Shown here piece after piece: positions 44,169-55,503 of a stretch of 64,000 nt of DNA. This stretch comes from Brachypterus glaber. Lineage: Eukaryota > Arthropoda > Insecta > Coleoptera > Kateretidae. The stretch is from contig OY294049.1 of the NCBI GenBank assembly GCA_958510825.1, positions 8,060,001 through 8,124,000 of the forward strand, read 5' to 3'. Every line of letters starts with the position of its first letter. Position 1 is the first letter of the stretch. The notes beneath the pieces are model-generated. The model made no database searches, was not told the DNA's origin, and saw only the letters and a list, made by a program, of their open reading frames with translations. The position numbers were made by a program, and so were the translations under genes.

Positions 44169-45995
44169 CACGGTTCACCTGGGCGATTTTAAATAAAAAT
44201 TTCGTGGACCCCTACATTTTTTGAACTAATACCTGATGACATCAGAAATCAATTCCCATTTAAAAGAAAATCGTAAAAGATACACTTTTTTAGACAGATA
44301 AAAAAACGTTTCTTTGAGTAATAAGTTGTGTAAAAAAATCGCGATTTTCAAAATCAAAAACGCTCTCTGGCTTAAAAGTTGCTCCTTAGTAAAAAACAGT
44401 GGCCACTCAAAAATGAGCCTAATCGATAAATGTTTAGAGGTAGCTCAAAGCAAAGTTAAAAAAAATCGGTACCTGTTTTTCGGATAAAAACTGATACCGA
44501 TAAAAATTGAGGAAATTTTGGAGGGTTTCTTTGGTAAGTTAGAACATGAAAAAATCTCCAATTATTTGAAGATGTCGCGAAACTTTAATTTTTGCAAGTT
44601 TTTAAAATTGCATAAAAAATAGTTTTAAATAAAAAATCTGCAAAATTATATATTAGTATATAAGCATACATGTTAACCTACATGACTATACAGAAAATAT
44701 AATTTTTTCCCTCAAGTTGAGTAAAAAAAAATAATTTCGATTAGAAACCGGGTGGATTTTCTATTTTTTGCCTAAAACTTTTTTCGGTGTACTTTTTTCT
44801 TGATTTTTTGATTGAAATACTTTTTTATGTAAAAATACACAAAAAAGTTTCTGTGGTTTAACAGGTTTAACCGTTTTAAAGATAAATGCATTTAAAAGTA
44901 AATTTTTACGCATGAACACGGAAAGAAATTAGTGGGCTCTGCGCTATACATTATAAGATATTTGGTAACAGTGGAAAATTATAGTGATTTAAGCTATAGA
45001 TTATAAGGGTCACAATAACTAATAATGTTAAAAATAAATTGGAAACGATTATATATATTACAGACACGATTATATTTATTACAGGCACTATTATAAATTT
45101 ACAGAAATTTTATTATATTATAAAAATTATTAGCACGGACAATAATTAAATCTATTTAAGCTATAAATGCCATACTATTTGTTATATTTTATTATTCACT
45201 AAACAATTAAAGTATTTCATATAAATTTTTACACTGACTGCCATAATTGTAAGAGAAAGCCTTGTATTTATATAATAAGCGATTATAATTTGCTTGGTAT
45301 GTGTGTTATAGCGCTCCTAGCTATAATTTTTTTTTCCGTGAAGAACCAAAAATAAAAAAATAAAAAAATATAAAGCAAAAAACAAATATTTTAGTAATGA
45401 GTGGTTATTTAACATTAAAAGACATAGAAAAAGTTTATATGCACCTTGGTCAAAAATCATTCCTAAGGAAGTTATGTCCTTTTAAATATGCCCATTTTCA
45501 ATAAATTTTCGCAAAATCTTCAAATAATTGGCGATTTTTTTATGTTCTAACTTAAGGGAAGGGGAAATATAATTTTTTCAGTTTTCTCACACTTAGTATT
45601 GTTTCTAAATATTACCAAAGAAACCCTCCAAAATTTCCTTAATATTATTATTATATACAATCACTTTTTATCCGAAAAAGAGGTACCGATATTTTTCAAG
45701 GTTTGAGTGATTTGAGCTACCTCTAAACATTAATCGATTTGGCTCATTTTTGAGTGGCCACAGTTTTTTACCAAGGAGCAACTTTTGAGCTAGAGAGCGT
45801 TTTCGATTTCGCAAATCGGAATTTTTTGACACACCCTATTACTCAAAAAAACGTTTTTTTATCTTTCTAAAAAAGTGTATCTTTTACAATTTTCTTTCAA
45901 ATGGAAATTGAATTCTTATGTCATCAGGTATGTTTTAGTCCAAAAAATGTAGGGGTCCACGAAATTTTTATTTAAAATCGCCCAGGTGAACCGTG
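44169..45995. mobile_element. Large fold-back element, 1.83 kb, TACA flanks
   Basis: CACGGTTCACCTGGGCGATT is mirrored by AATCGCCCAGGTGAACCGTG. The arms stay paired for more than 400 bp (cgtggacccctacatttttt, cactcaaaaatgagcctaat, gtagctcaaa, ggagggtttctttggtaa and their complements). TACA lies on both sides (44165-44168, 45996-45999), a possible 4-bp duplication. No transposase. The middle holds the nested element at 44917. Confidence 0.9.
44917..45340. mobile_element. Nested element CACGGAAAGAAATTA...TTTTTTTTTCCGTG, 424 bp
   Basis: It has short inverted ends, a tgggctctgcgctata start and a tatagcgctcctagctata end, and an interior rich in attataa words. It lies near the centre of the large fold-back and has no counterpart in the arms. 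Confidence 0.68.
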
Positions 45996-45999
45996 TACA

Positions 46000-46677
46000 G
46001 CCAAGATAAGCTTCTGTGTGTTTAAAATCTGCGTGCTTAAAAATTGTGTGTATCATGAAATATCGTTCCGTGATTTCTTGTGTGAAATGGCACGGCCGTG
46101 GGCGCTTAATATGGGCTTAATATGGGCCTTAATACGTTTAATCGAGCCCACAAAACGACACATTTACATCTCAAACGCTCTGCTAATGATCAGTCGACAC
46201 GCTTCTGATATTTTTCATAATTTTCATGCCTAATTCTTATTTCAATGCGAAAGTAAGCCGTGAAATTATAAAATGGTTTTGCAATAAGTAATTTATATTA
46301 TTTTATACAGCTCTATGTATATAACAAGCCGTGAAGATATGTAATGCTACGCATGCCATTATATACTATTCACAGTAAATGGTTTATTGCATTTCCCAAA
46401 TACTTTTCAACAAAATATTTCAAAAAAAAAAAAAAAAACAAATAACATCTTGTTTGAAAAACAAAAAATTATTGAAAAAAAAATTTTTCAAACAAAAAAG
46501 TCTTCAAAAAAACTGAGCATGCTTGGTAATAATTTAGAATTAACTAAAAATATAATTAATTTTATGTGACTACATTGCGCTTGCGTAAGTATAACTGGGT
46601 CTCGTATTTGAAGGCCTAGGGCACTCCACAGGCTCTTATGCGAACGGTATAAGCCTGCGCACAAGATATAGTTCTCG
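46000..46677. other. AT-rich stretch with a GTCYGTC-module 3' end
   Basis: 46324-46380 (acaagccgtgaagatatgta, atgctacgcat, actattcacag) is the module's terminal sequence on the minus strand. The rest has no recognised gene. Confidence 0.55.
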
Positions 46678-46790
46678 AGTAAGGGGGAGGAATCATGCGC
46701 GCTCTCTTCTTTCCGTCGAAAGCGTGCGTGCGTGCGTGCGTGCCTGCAACGGGCCTCTCACTTGCACACACATTTCAAACATATTTTTCG
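46678..46790 (+). repeat. Interspersed repeat gggggaggaatcat, copy 2
   Basis: agggggaggaatcatgcgcg, ctctcttctttccgtcg and cacttgcacacacatttcaa match 31562-31675; here gcgtgcgtgcg is expanded. Confidence 0.7.
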
Positions 46791-46869
46791 TAGCCAGTGA
46801 TCCGTGCGTATATACGACGGCACATCAGGCCCATCACGGCATATGTTTACCCCCCCCCCATAGGACAAA

Positions 46870-47330
46870 AATATATGTTTTACTTTCCCCAAGGAAAGTC
46901 TTGCGTTAGTAAAAATATTTCAACAAATTTTTATTGCTTTTTTTTAAGTTTCTGGACTTTTATATCTAAAACATATGATTTCCATAAAAAAAAATCTGTC
47001 TGTCGGTCGGTCTATGTGACCACGACCAAATTTGGTTAACTCAAGAACTCTTCGGGCAAAAGACTTCAAATTTGGACCATAGGTTGATTATGCAAAGTTT
47101 TAGGCTGGGTAAAAAACATTTTTCAAAAAAAAATAATTTATTTTGCGTTTTACGAAAAAAAAACTTTTTTTGAATTTTTTTTTGAAAAACGAAAATTTAT
47201 TTTTATTTTTTTATTTTTTTCGTTTTTGATTTTAATGAACCTAGGCCTGGGGATAAGTATTATTTTATTGGCAGCAGTATGTTTATTGGATTATTCTATT
47301 AAAATATATAAGTTCGCTTTTTTTTAATTT
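46870..47330 (+). repeat. GTCYGTC module, subtype found inside the 715-bp hAT element
   Basis: tttactttccccaaggaaag, tcttgcgttagtaaaa, tttctggac..tttatat, ctgtctgtcggtcggtc, aactcaagaactcttcgggc, aggttgattatgcaaagttt and aggctggg follow the same order as 23031-23460, including a late gaacctaggcc..ggcagcagtat. A ttacccccccccccatag sequence occurs on both sides (about 46850 and 47369). Confidence 0.75.
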
Positions 47331-49526
47331 TTAATTCGGGAAAAACTATATAAGATCTTGGTATTACCCCCCCCCCCATAGAAAAAAAAAGATCTACGCC
47401 CTTGTAATTATCAGCAAGCACGCGCTATGTAGACATAAAATTACTAATATTTACAAGTAGATTCGTTAATTTTGCATATTCTAAACTTAAGCTGGATTGA
47501 AGGATTGAAGGAATGAATACGGCGTCGGTGTCCAAAGATGTACGCTTCAAACTTGCCTAGCGGAGTTACTTTTTAAAAAATATCTTTTTTTACGAGAAAG
47601 CGGAAAGACGTTTATTTCCGCACTCATATGAGTGCGAAAAGCGGGCCGTTTCCGCACGAATAATTATTGTTTAATTTTTTAACTGCGTAGTGTTATTCTT
47701 CTCATACTTATTCATAGTGTTTAAATTTATTAACTGTTAATTGTTTTTTATTAAAAAAATTATAAAAATTAAATTTATTTTATAAACTCCGCTCGTAGAA
47801 AAAATATCTTTCCTAACGAATGCGTAAAGAAGCTTTTCCGCATTCGATTGCTTGCATAAACTCCGATTCGCGTCGTTCACGGAAATGCAATCTAGTGTTT
47901 TCAGGAAAATAGCTATTTTTCTTGACAAATTTCTCTCGACGGCCCTGTAATTTTATATTTAATTCAATTATGTATGGTCCGGATGTTGGGCATATTACAG
48001 TCCCATAATCATCAAATGTTTTATCAACAATCTGTCGGCTTATCTAGAATCTGTCCCATAAAATATATACTTATATAGTTTTTCGTTTTGACTATGACAT
48101 ATTTTTACCCGTTTATATGGTGTGTGGCAAATAACAAAAGAACACTGTTTATCGTGGTTAGCACCCCACTTGATGGTATCGTCATGGTTCGTGAATGTCT
48201 GGTTGTAAACTATTAAATTGCACAGGGGACATTTGAAAAATATAAAATATAAACTGTAACCTAATATAATTTGCAGATGACATTGCGTTAATGAATAGTA
48301 TATTCTATAACTAGTATGGAATAGACAATATTCCGCGCAGATATGTAAACTCAGCTAATCGTCACTTCCCAACCGTTGTCATAGGTAACGGGTGGGAAAC
48401 AGGTCGTAGGAAAAAATAGTAAAGGGGAAGTGAAGGAAGCGTTAAAGGAAATGGACACTATACTGAGGAACAATTGCAAAATGAGAATAAGAAAGAATGA
48501 AAACATGAATTAATAGATCAATCTTCATATTCGCGAATAACCATAATTACAGAAACCCACAAAAAAAGGTTAATTACGTTTAACAAGACTACATTTTTCT
48601 TACGTATTTTTTGGCGCTGGAAACGAATTTAACAATGAAAGAGTTCTAAATGCGCAAGAGATATTTTTTCCCAAAGGATTTCTGGTAGAGGACTCGCCTT
48701 TCCATTGGAGATGTTTTGACAACATTTCAATTCCCAGACTGGTTTAGTTTGTTAAAATGTATATACATATTTATAAAGATATGCCTGCTATTTTAATAAC
48801 TGAATTAAAGAGTTATGTATGGATGTCAAGAATGCAACGTATTGCAAAAAAAAGAAAACAATCCGGATATCTCCATAATTTAAAAACACTGGTTAACAAG
48901 GCATTTCTTCAGAATAAAATAAAATCTGTTTCCTGATTATATTATTGACGTTTCGTGTCTTAAGGAGAGGGAAACTGGCCCAAAATGATCCTTGCAGGCA
49001 GCTATTAAAAATACCATTTTTGCACTGAGAATTTATTACCGAAAAACCTTACAACTTTTCCCAGGTAAATGTGGTTTATTGCTAATAATATTTTTGTAAA
49101 AAAAAATCGGTAAAAGAAATGATGCCAAATGATTGATTTTAATGTCAAGTTAATCAAGTCAAAGTGTATAATTTTAAGAAAAAAAAAAAGAAAGGCGTGG
49201 GCAAAGTTGCTTCCAAAATTGCAACTTTGTCCACAATACAAAAAAATTACTGTGAAGAAATTTTAACGATGCTTAGTACATCTTTGCCCACTATACATAT
49301 ACGTTTTTAAACATGTTTTTTACTGTATAGGGATGCAATAAAAAAATTAAAAAGTGGGGAACATATTTTTTTATTAAAAAAAACCTGTACGAAAAGTTTA
49401 ATTTTTCGGCCTAGGCCGCAAAAGTAAAATAGTCGAAGTTGATTGGTTGACAGATATTGAAACTGTTGACGTTTGAATTCTAACCTCAAATTTGTTGTCA
49501 AAAAAACACAAATGTATTTGTTTGTA
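47331..49526. other. Unassigned AT-rich stretch
   Basis: A short palindrome ttccgcactcatatgagtgcg lies near 47619. No gene or transposon boundary was recognised. The short open frames have no domains. Confidence 0.45.
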
Positions 49527-49632
49527 CTGTCCTACCAAGCTAGAAAGCAGTAACTCCATTTGTCGCATAGCGACGTTTTCTGTCAACCCTGATGTAATAT
49601 TTTGAAAACTGCTTTCTAGCTTAGTAGGGCAG
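49527..49632. mobile_element. Palindromic MITE, about 106 bp
   Basis: ctgtcctaccaagctagaaa and gcagt pair with actgc and tttctagcttagtagggcag. Confidence 0.75.
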
Positions 49633-49699
49633 AATATATTACAATCGAATAAAAAATAGTGTATGATACACGGACGAAAACTGTATTTTTGCACTGAGA

Positions 49700-49983
49700 T
49701 GATGGGAGGATTGGTGTAGTGGACTACCGCGTCGTACTTGGCGAGTTTACTAAACAAATAGCGTGAGTTAGATTCTCACCGGCTCCGATTTGACTTTTTC
49801 AGTTAATTAATAATTGAAATTTGGCGAAGGCGTAAGTGAAGCGGACACTCCCTATAAATTGGTTCGAAAGTCAATTAAAGCCGGTGGTTCCCTCTACTAC
49901 TAGCCCACACAAGTCCTGGACTTAGGGGATGCTTAATTAAGTAGAATAGTACGAGGTTAAACAAAATGTAATGTAATGTAATT
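49700..49983 (+). mobile_element. tRNA-derived SINE, copy 2
   Basis: A box TGGTGTAGTGG at 49712-49722 and B box-like GTTAGATTCTC at 49767-49777. The body matches 35828-36103 very closely from the gatttg.ctttttcagtta block to gaatagtacgaggttaaac. The tail is TGTAA repeated (about 49964-49983). Confidence 0.88.
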
Positions 49984-51396
49984 TAGGGCTTTTGCGGTTG
50001 TAAAACTCGCTCTCCGACTGCAAATATGAAACACTGTATGGCTTTAAACTGCGGACAAGGTTAAAAACAATGTTTTTTTTTTGGACTCGACATTGCAAAT
50101 GCAAAACACCCCTTTTTAAATAAAGCAATTAAATTTATTTAATAATTTTCTCAAATCAGTACTTAAAAAAAAATTTTATTTAATTCTAGCACATATTTAC
50201 GAATTATAATGCAAAAAGTAAAGTTTATGTCAAATTGTTGTGACAGATATCATGTTTAAATATTTAACAATAGATGGAGGAGGAGTTTTAATTTTTTGAA
50301 CAAAATTGATAAAAAAACTGGTCAAATATTAAGAAAAACTAATAAACTTTATGTAATTTTAACGCAAAACTTTAAATTGCATTAAATTATTCAATATTTC
50401 ATGGTAAAATATATATATTTTTGCTAATTTTGCTACAGTTTTCTTTACTTTTACAAACAAGAGATGGCACTACATGTGCTCATTCTAACACTTGATACGG
50501 AATATTCATACCGTATCTAGAGCTAGAATGGATTCATTCTGTGTTTAAAAAGTGTGTGTATTTGCTTACATTCTAAAGCAGTCGTAGAAAAATAAATATT
50601 TTACCACTGGTATTGGTTTATTATTGATTCTATGTTTAAAATTTTATAAAAATATCCATACTAGATGTTCTGGGATGTCGTATTAAAATTTATATTAATT
50701 ATGAATAATACTGTAATTATTAAGAACCCCTAGTGTTTCGAAGTAGGTTTAATACTTTATTTTATAGATTTTATCTGAATTATTACTGTTCTAACTTTTA
50801 AATATTCTTAATTAAATATATTTTTGTTTAATTGAGGAAATCTTTATCTTTATTAATTTTTTAAATCGTGAGAAATAAACTTGGAATATTATTTTTCAGC
50901 TGAAATATTTTGTGTATTCAGTAAAGCTAAAACTGTAGAGAATAAGTATAGTAGATTACAGGTCGACTCGAAAAGTAGCATTTTCCGGGAGACCTGTATA
51001 CTATTTTATTCGCAACTGATTTTATTTAAAGATAAAGTACTAATTTTTTGGAAACCTAGATGCTTGAATTCAAATCAAGAAAATAATACTATAATACTTT
51101 GTTTTTTAGTTCTTCTACCACAAATAATTTTTCCTGCATTTTACAAGAGAAGCACAATCATATAAAACTGAAGTTTCACATACGCGTAACCCAAAAAAAC
51201 AACCACAAAAAGCATTTGCTGATAGCTCACAAGGCACCGTTTATAACATTTATTATCCTTTCAAGTAAAAAACATTGACTAAAACTGTACATTTAGGTTT
51301 TTTAAACAAAATGTATTAGATTATATTCGTGTTTATTAAAGTACTTTGGTGTTTATCATGACAGTAGCAGTTCAGCCATTTTGATATTTTAATCGG
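49984..51396. other. Unassigned AT-rich stretch
   Basis: A small inverted pair (cattctaacacttgatacgg with ccgtatctagagctagaatg) lies at about 50480-50530. The open frame at 50881-51165 has no recognised domain. Confidence 0.45.
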
Positions 51397-51412
51397 TGGC
51401 GCCATCTAGCGG
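51397..51412 (-). promoter_or_regulatory. CTCF-like binding motif
   Basis: The minus strand reads CCGCTAGATGGCGCCA, a full match by eye to the conserved CTCF core (CCNNNAGRTGGCGC). It is in unassigned DNA, near a short palindrome (gaccagtaa.../ttactggtc, about 51434-51460). Function as an insulator site is inference. Confidence 0.5.
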
Positions 51413-51934
51413 AAACTAATGATTTAAATTGCAGACCAGTAATAATTAGTTTACTGGTCTCTATTTTTCATTACAGCTCAGGTCCAGCTCAGGCGTGGAA
51501 AACAGTGGGACAAGGAATCATGTACTTCCCAAACTTTATTAATACATGTAATGTTTGTATTACATATACAGTTGCGAATAAAATATTTTAATGGTAAATT
51601 TAAAACTCACAAAACTTACCTGCTTAATTGGTGTCGCAAACATTTTTACTCATAATTTTGAAATAGGGTAAAAAATATGAATAATTTTCATAAATTTTAT
51701 ATTATTTTCAAATAAAACGCTTGGGGTGACATTAGACAAGCGTGACAACCAGATACGGACCACCCATTTTTTTAACAGGACCAATATTTACACTTAAAAA
51801 ATATAATATTTTTTGTTATACTTACTATTTTTTAGAACATAACTAATTTAAAAAATAATAATTTTATTTTCCTGTTTAATTAATTATTAAAGACCAAAAT
51901 AACATATATTTTACGCTTATCATTATCCTATAAA

Positions 51935-52090
51935 CAGGGTGGTTGCAGTCTTTTGGCATAAATTAAAGGGTATGATTCTACATCTCAAAACATTAAAAAC
52001 AAGCATAGGAACATAGGTCCGGAAACGAACCCTAAGAGAGTTTGGTTGTGTCCCATTAAAACTGTACTAAAAATAAGGTTTTTAATTAAT
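51935..52090. repeat. Remnant of a CAGGGTG-type MITE
   Basis: acagggtggttgcagtcttt starts it. attctacatctcaaaacatt and ataggtccggaaacgaaccc follow in the same order as in the element at 60207-60337. No right terminus was found. Confidence 0.5.
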
Positions 52091-52540
52091 AACACTGGTG
52101 CTCTTTGAGCAAGAGCTATGAGGTTTTGCATGTATACTAGTATTAAGGGTAATAAGTTCTATCCAGAGGCGTGCATAGACGTACAAAATATGTGAGGCTT
52201 AGCACATTTTTGCACAAAACTTTTTATGTCTTTTTTTTTGGATTTTTCGTAAAAAATATAGATTCCTTGAGTAAATATACATAAAAAAATGTCATACAGC
52301 GTAACACTGTCGGAGCAATAGTAATTCAGAGGAAGTAACATTTTGTGCCATCAAAAATGGTACTTTTTATAAGGTTATAACCGTATATTAATATTTTACT
52401 TAGGAGTAATAGGCGTATGACAGGACTGAGTTGTTTCGGTGAAGAATACTTTTTTACTTCGTTTTTCTTTAAATTGTACTCAAAAAGTAGCTGAATTCCA
52501 GGTTTTACATCGGCACATAGTACTACTAAGAGTGCCGATG

Positions 52541-52750
52541 TATTAAAATCTTTGCCGAAAAGTCAAAATCTGTGACCATGTTTTTTTTACATTTCTTTCG
52601 TCGAAATCAGTGAAAAATTTCCGTCCGTCTGCCTCTCTGTCTGTCTGTCTGTCTGTCTGTATGTATGTCTGTCTGTATAGGTGTAACTCGATAATTCCAT
52701 TTCTAAAAAAGATATCGACAAGCGTTTTTTGCATATTATTTTTTGTTGTA
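52541..52750 (+). repeat. GTCYGTC module, diverged copy
   Basis: tttccgtccgtctgcctctc, then a long (gtct)n run to about 52676, then ggtgtaactcgataattcca. A minus-strand open frame covers it only because the tract has no stops. Confidence 0.65.
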
Positions 52751-53322
52751 TTTCGAAGAGCTGATTAGATTTTGGGGGTAAACGATTGGGGGTAAGGGGG
52801 TAAGAATGGGTAAAACTACTATTTTTAGCGTTTTTTTTTGTTATAATTAAGTAAACTATTATTGTATTTTATTAATTTAGCACTTATATGAAAGATTTTT
52901 CTAAATTTTTCAAAAAATGTTATAAACAATTTTTTCCTAAAATACATTGTTTTCGAGAGTAGCGTTTAGAGCATAACTCACTTATTTATAAACCGATTTA
53001 AAAAATAATATATTTCAAATTAAAAAGTTCTTTTTAAGTCCTACAAAAAATGTTTTATACAGTTTTTGCTAGAATATAACGTTTTGGAAATACAGGCTTT
53101 CAAACTTTAATAAATTATGCAACACGCAGGCGTATTAATGGTTTGAATTATTCACACAACTTTCTATTTCATAACGTTTCAAATTAGTGCCTAGTGCCGA
53201 TGTTTTGACAAGGTGCTTGCAACTGTTCAGCTGGTTCCAAATTACCCTTTACAATTGCCCGACATTTCTGTGATTATACTGAATTCTCTGATCTGTGGGA
53301 ACCCTGCATTGTTTTATCTATG
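52751..53322. other. Unassigned AT-rich stretch
   Basis: No gene or repeat with clear edges was seen. Confidence 0.45.
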
Positions 53323-53474
53323 TAAGGGCATATCCACAGGCTCGCATAACAACATAGTACATAACAATGCGATGCCGCGATTGGCTTGATGTGCCGCCAT
53401 GTATCTTGTAAGCCAATCACGGCATAGCATTCTTATGTTTTATGTTCTTATGCAAGCTTCTGGATAAGCCTTTA
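53323..53474. mobile_element. Fold-back MITE, copy 2 of the 27941 family
   Basis: taagggcatatccacaggct and cgcataacaa at the left, tgcaagcttctggataagcc at the right. The inner arms aatgcgatgccgcgattggc / gccaatcacggcatagcatt match copy 1, where the loop differs. Confidence 0.82.
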
Positions 53475-53824
53475 CATAATGTAACAATTTTTCGAGTCCG
53501 GGTCTGGTATCCAGAAACGTGTGTAAGAGTGTCGTTACACAAGTTGTACATGCATGAAAAATTTAAATATTGATTAAGCTTTATGTTGAAAAATATGAAA
53601 TTAATGTAAATCAAAATCATAAGCGCAACGTGTTCAGGCCAAATTATTCTAGTAGTTAGCTCGGGACATTTGCATCCCATATCACGCATTCTTTAACCCT
53701 ACACACTAATTTACATTTATTTAGTCAACTTTTATGGATTTTATAACGTTAATGACAAATTTTTAAGATTTACGTTTATTACAATCAATTTTTTGTTACG
53801 AACAAATTGAATATTAGTAGCAAA

Positions 53825-54140
53825 CAAGCCGTGAAGATATGTAGTGGATGATATATTGTATTTTCTCAAATACTTTTGAGTTTTTTTTTTTTTAAATAAA
53901 AAAAAATATTTTTTTTTTTAATTTTGAAAAATTTTCAAAAAAATACTTTTTTTAATTTCCAATAACTTTTTATTTTTGGGTAAATTATTTTCAGAACAAT
54001 GGGGACCTTCCCCTCATAGAACTTAAATTTTCCTGAAAATTTCGAGTCGATCGGATAATTCGTTCTTGAGTTATCATGTAAATTAAAAAACGTGACAGAC
54101 GGATGGACGAACGGACGGACAGACGGACATTTTTAAAGTT
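53825..54140 (-). repeat. GTCYGTC module, minus strand, head-to-head with the next
   Basis: acaagccgtgaagatatgta (the terminal motif) starts it. On the minus strand the order is a shared hairpin (54143-54180), aactttaaaaatgtccgtct, gtccg tracts, tcacgttttttaatttacat, gataactcaagaacgaatta, tccgatcgactcgaaatttt. About 80 bases between hairpin and tract, present in other copies, are missing. Confidence 0.75.
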
Positions 54141-54142
54141 AA

Positions 54143-54420
54143 TTATTATACTATTCACATCGCGTAGCGATAGTATTATACGGTAGTTTCGAATTTCCCA
54201 AAATCGCCAAAAAACATCCTAGACAAAAAATTCTTGGATACAAATGTGTTTCATGAACAAATAAGCAACTTTAAATGTCCGTCTGTCCGTCCATCTGTCT
54301 GTCTGTCCGTCCATCTGTCCGTCCGTCCGTCTGTCCGATGTCACGTTTTTTGTAGACACGATAACTCAAGAACGAACAATCCGATCGACTCGAAATTTTC
54401 AGAAAAATTAAAATTCTATT
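54143..54420 (+). repeat. GTCYGTC module, plus strand, best-preserved 5' part
   Basis: The opening hairpin tattatactattcacatcgc / gcgatagtattatac is followed by ggtagtttcgaatttcccaa, aaatcgccaaaaaacatcct, agacaaaaaattcttggata and caaatgtgtttcatgaac. A long gtccgtc/gtctgtc tract follows, then gtcacgttttttgtagacac, gataactcaagaacgaacaa, tccgatcgactcgaaatttt. Confidence 0.78.
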
Positions 54421-54660
54421 TCTTTTATTTTTTTTTTTCAAAGTTTGTTCGTTTTTCAAAAAAAAGAAAAGTGTTTTCAAGGTGGAAAAAATATTTAAAA
54501 TCTTTGAAACATACGAAAATGCATCTTAAGCAAAACATTTTAAACATTTTTTTTTACATTTTTAATACATGTATTTATTTTATAATGCACAAAGAAGTCC
54601 AAATGTTTTACTTCACATTTAAATTTCCCACTGCACATTTTTTATCCAGATTTACGTTAA

Positions 54661-54705
54661 AATAAGATAAGATAAGATAAGATAAGATAAGATAAGATAA
54701 ATTTA
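54661..54705 (+). repeat. (gataa)n microsatellite, 3' end of the non-LTR element
   Basis: About eight perfect ataag/gataa units; on the element's strand this is (ttatc)n at its 3' end. Confidence 0.88.
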
Positions 54706-55059
54706 TTCAGCAAAATATACAAAGTCTGTTTACAAATGTAGATATTAAATTTTTAAAGTGCACCTGATTTCCCGAAAGAAATCGTGTCGTGCTTAAATAG
54801 ATTACGAATACAATTATTTGGGTTGTGCGTTACATAAGTATTATATAAAGCAAATAGCAGGGAAAAAATTATATCTTAAAAAAAAATTAAATAGTTAAAT
54901 ACTATCAAAAATATTATCACAATTTACTACTGCAAAATTATCAATTCTAAAAAATTCTAAAAAATATATACATACATTTTTTTTCTTGGTGAAGGAGCAT
55001 TTAGGAAATAACTTGTTCTTGTGTAAAAGATTTATATCTAGATGCGTATCTATATTGGT

Positions 55060-55503
55060 CTAAAGTAGTGCATTTTCTATAGTATTTTTATTTTTGTGAA
55101 TAAAAAGCTTTAGTTTTTTACAGAATAGACTGAAAGATTGAATGCGTTTAAGTTCAAGTGGCAAAATATTATATATTTTTGGACCCTTCACGATTATAGT
55201 GTTTTCAAACAATGTTGTCGGGATTTTTGGAATTATCGCGACGTTGTCTTGTCTAGTATTGTATTGATGCTGTTGAATTTCTCTTAATTCCTCATTTTTA
55301 TAGACGAACTTGGCTACATTAAATGCGTACAATTGATTAAAATTTAAAACGTTGCTCTCTTCATAAACTTCATCAGTCGGGGTACTTCGTTTTTTTGATA
55401 AAATTATTTTTAAAATCCATTTTTTAGTTATTATTAATTTTTTTTTTTTGATTTTCGTATGTACCACCCCACACAATAATTCCATAAGATACGATAGATT
55501 CAA
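55060..55503 (-). pseudogene. ORF2 C-terminal part of the non-LTR element
   Basis: It continues ORF2 in a shifted frame. From about 55440 down it has the NTRQDN...KGPKIYNILP segment and then FCKKLKLFI, the tail found after the reverse transcriptase in CR1/L2/Jockey-type elements, ending at a stop at 55060-55062. The frame change lies in an 11-base run of one nucleotide at about 55439-55449, so it may be a slippage mutation or a sequencing error. The first 15 or so residues overlapping the RT frame are not real. Confidence 0.8.

Noticed and set aside
54234..54665. 143-codon frame with PSVRPSVCLSVH-type repeats
   Set aside because: It is the translation of the GTCYGTC tract and flanking repeat, with no conserved domain.
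55439..55449. Programmed frameshift in ORF2 of the non-LTR element
   Set aside because: It is a plain homopolymer in an element with other stops and frameshifts, so decay or sequencing error is simpler.
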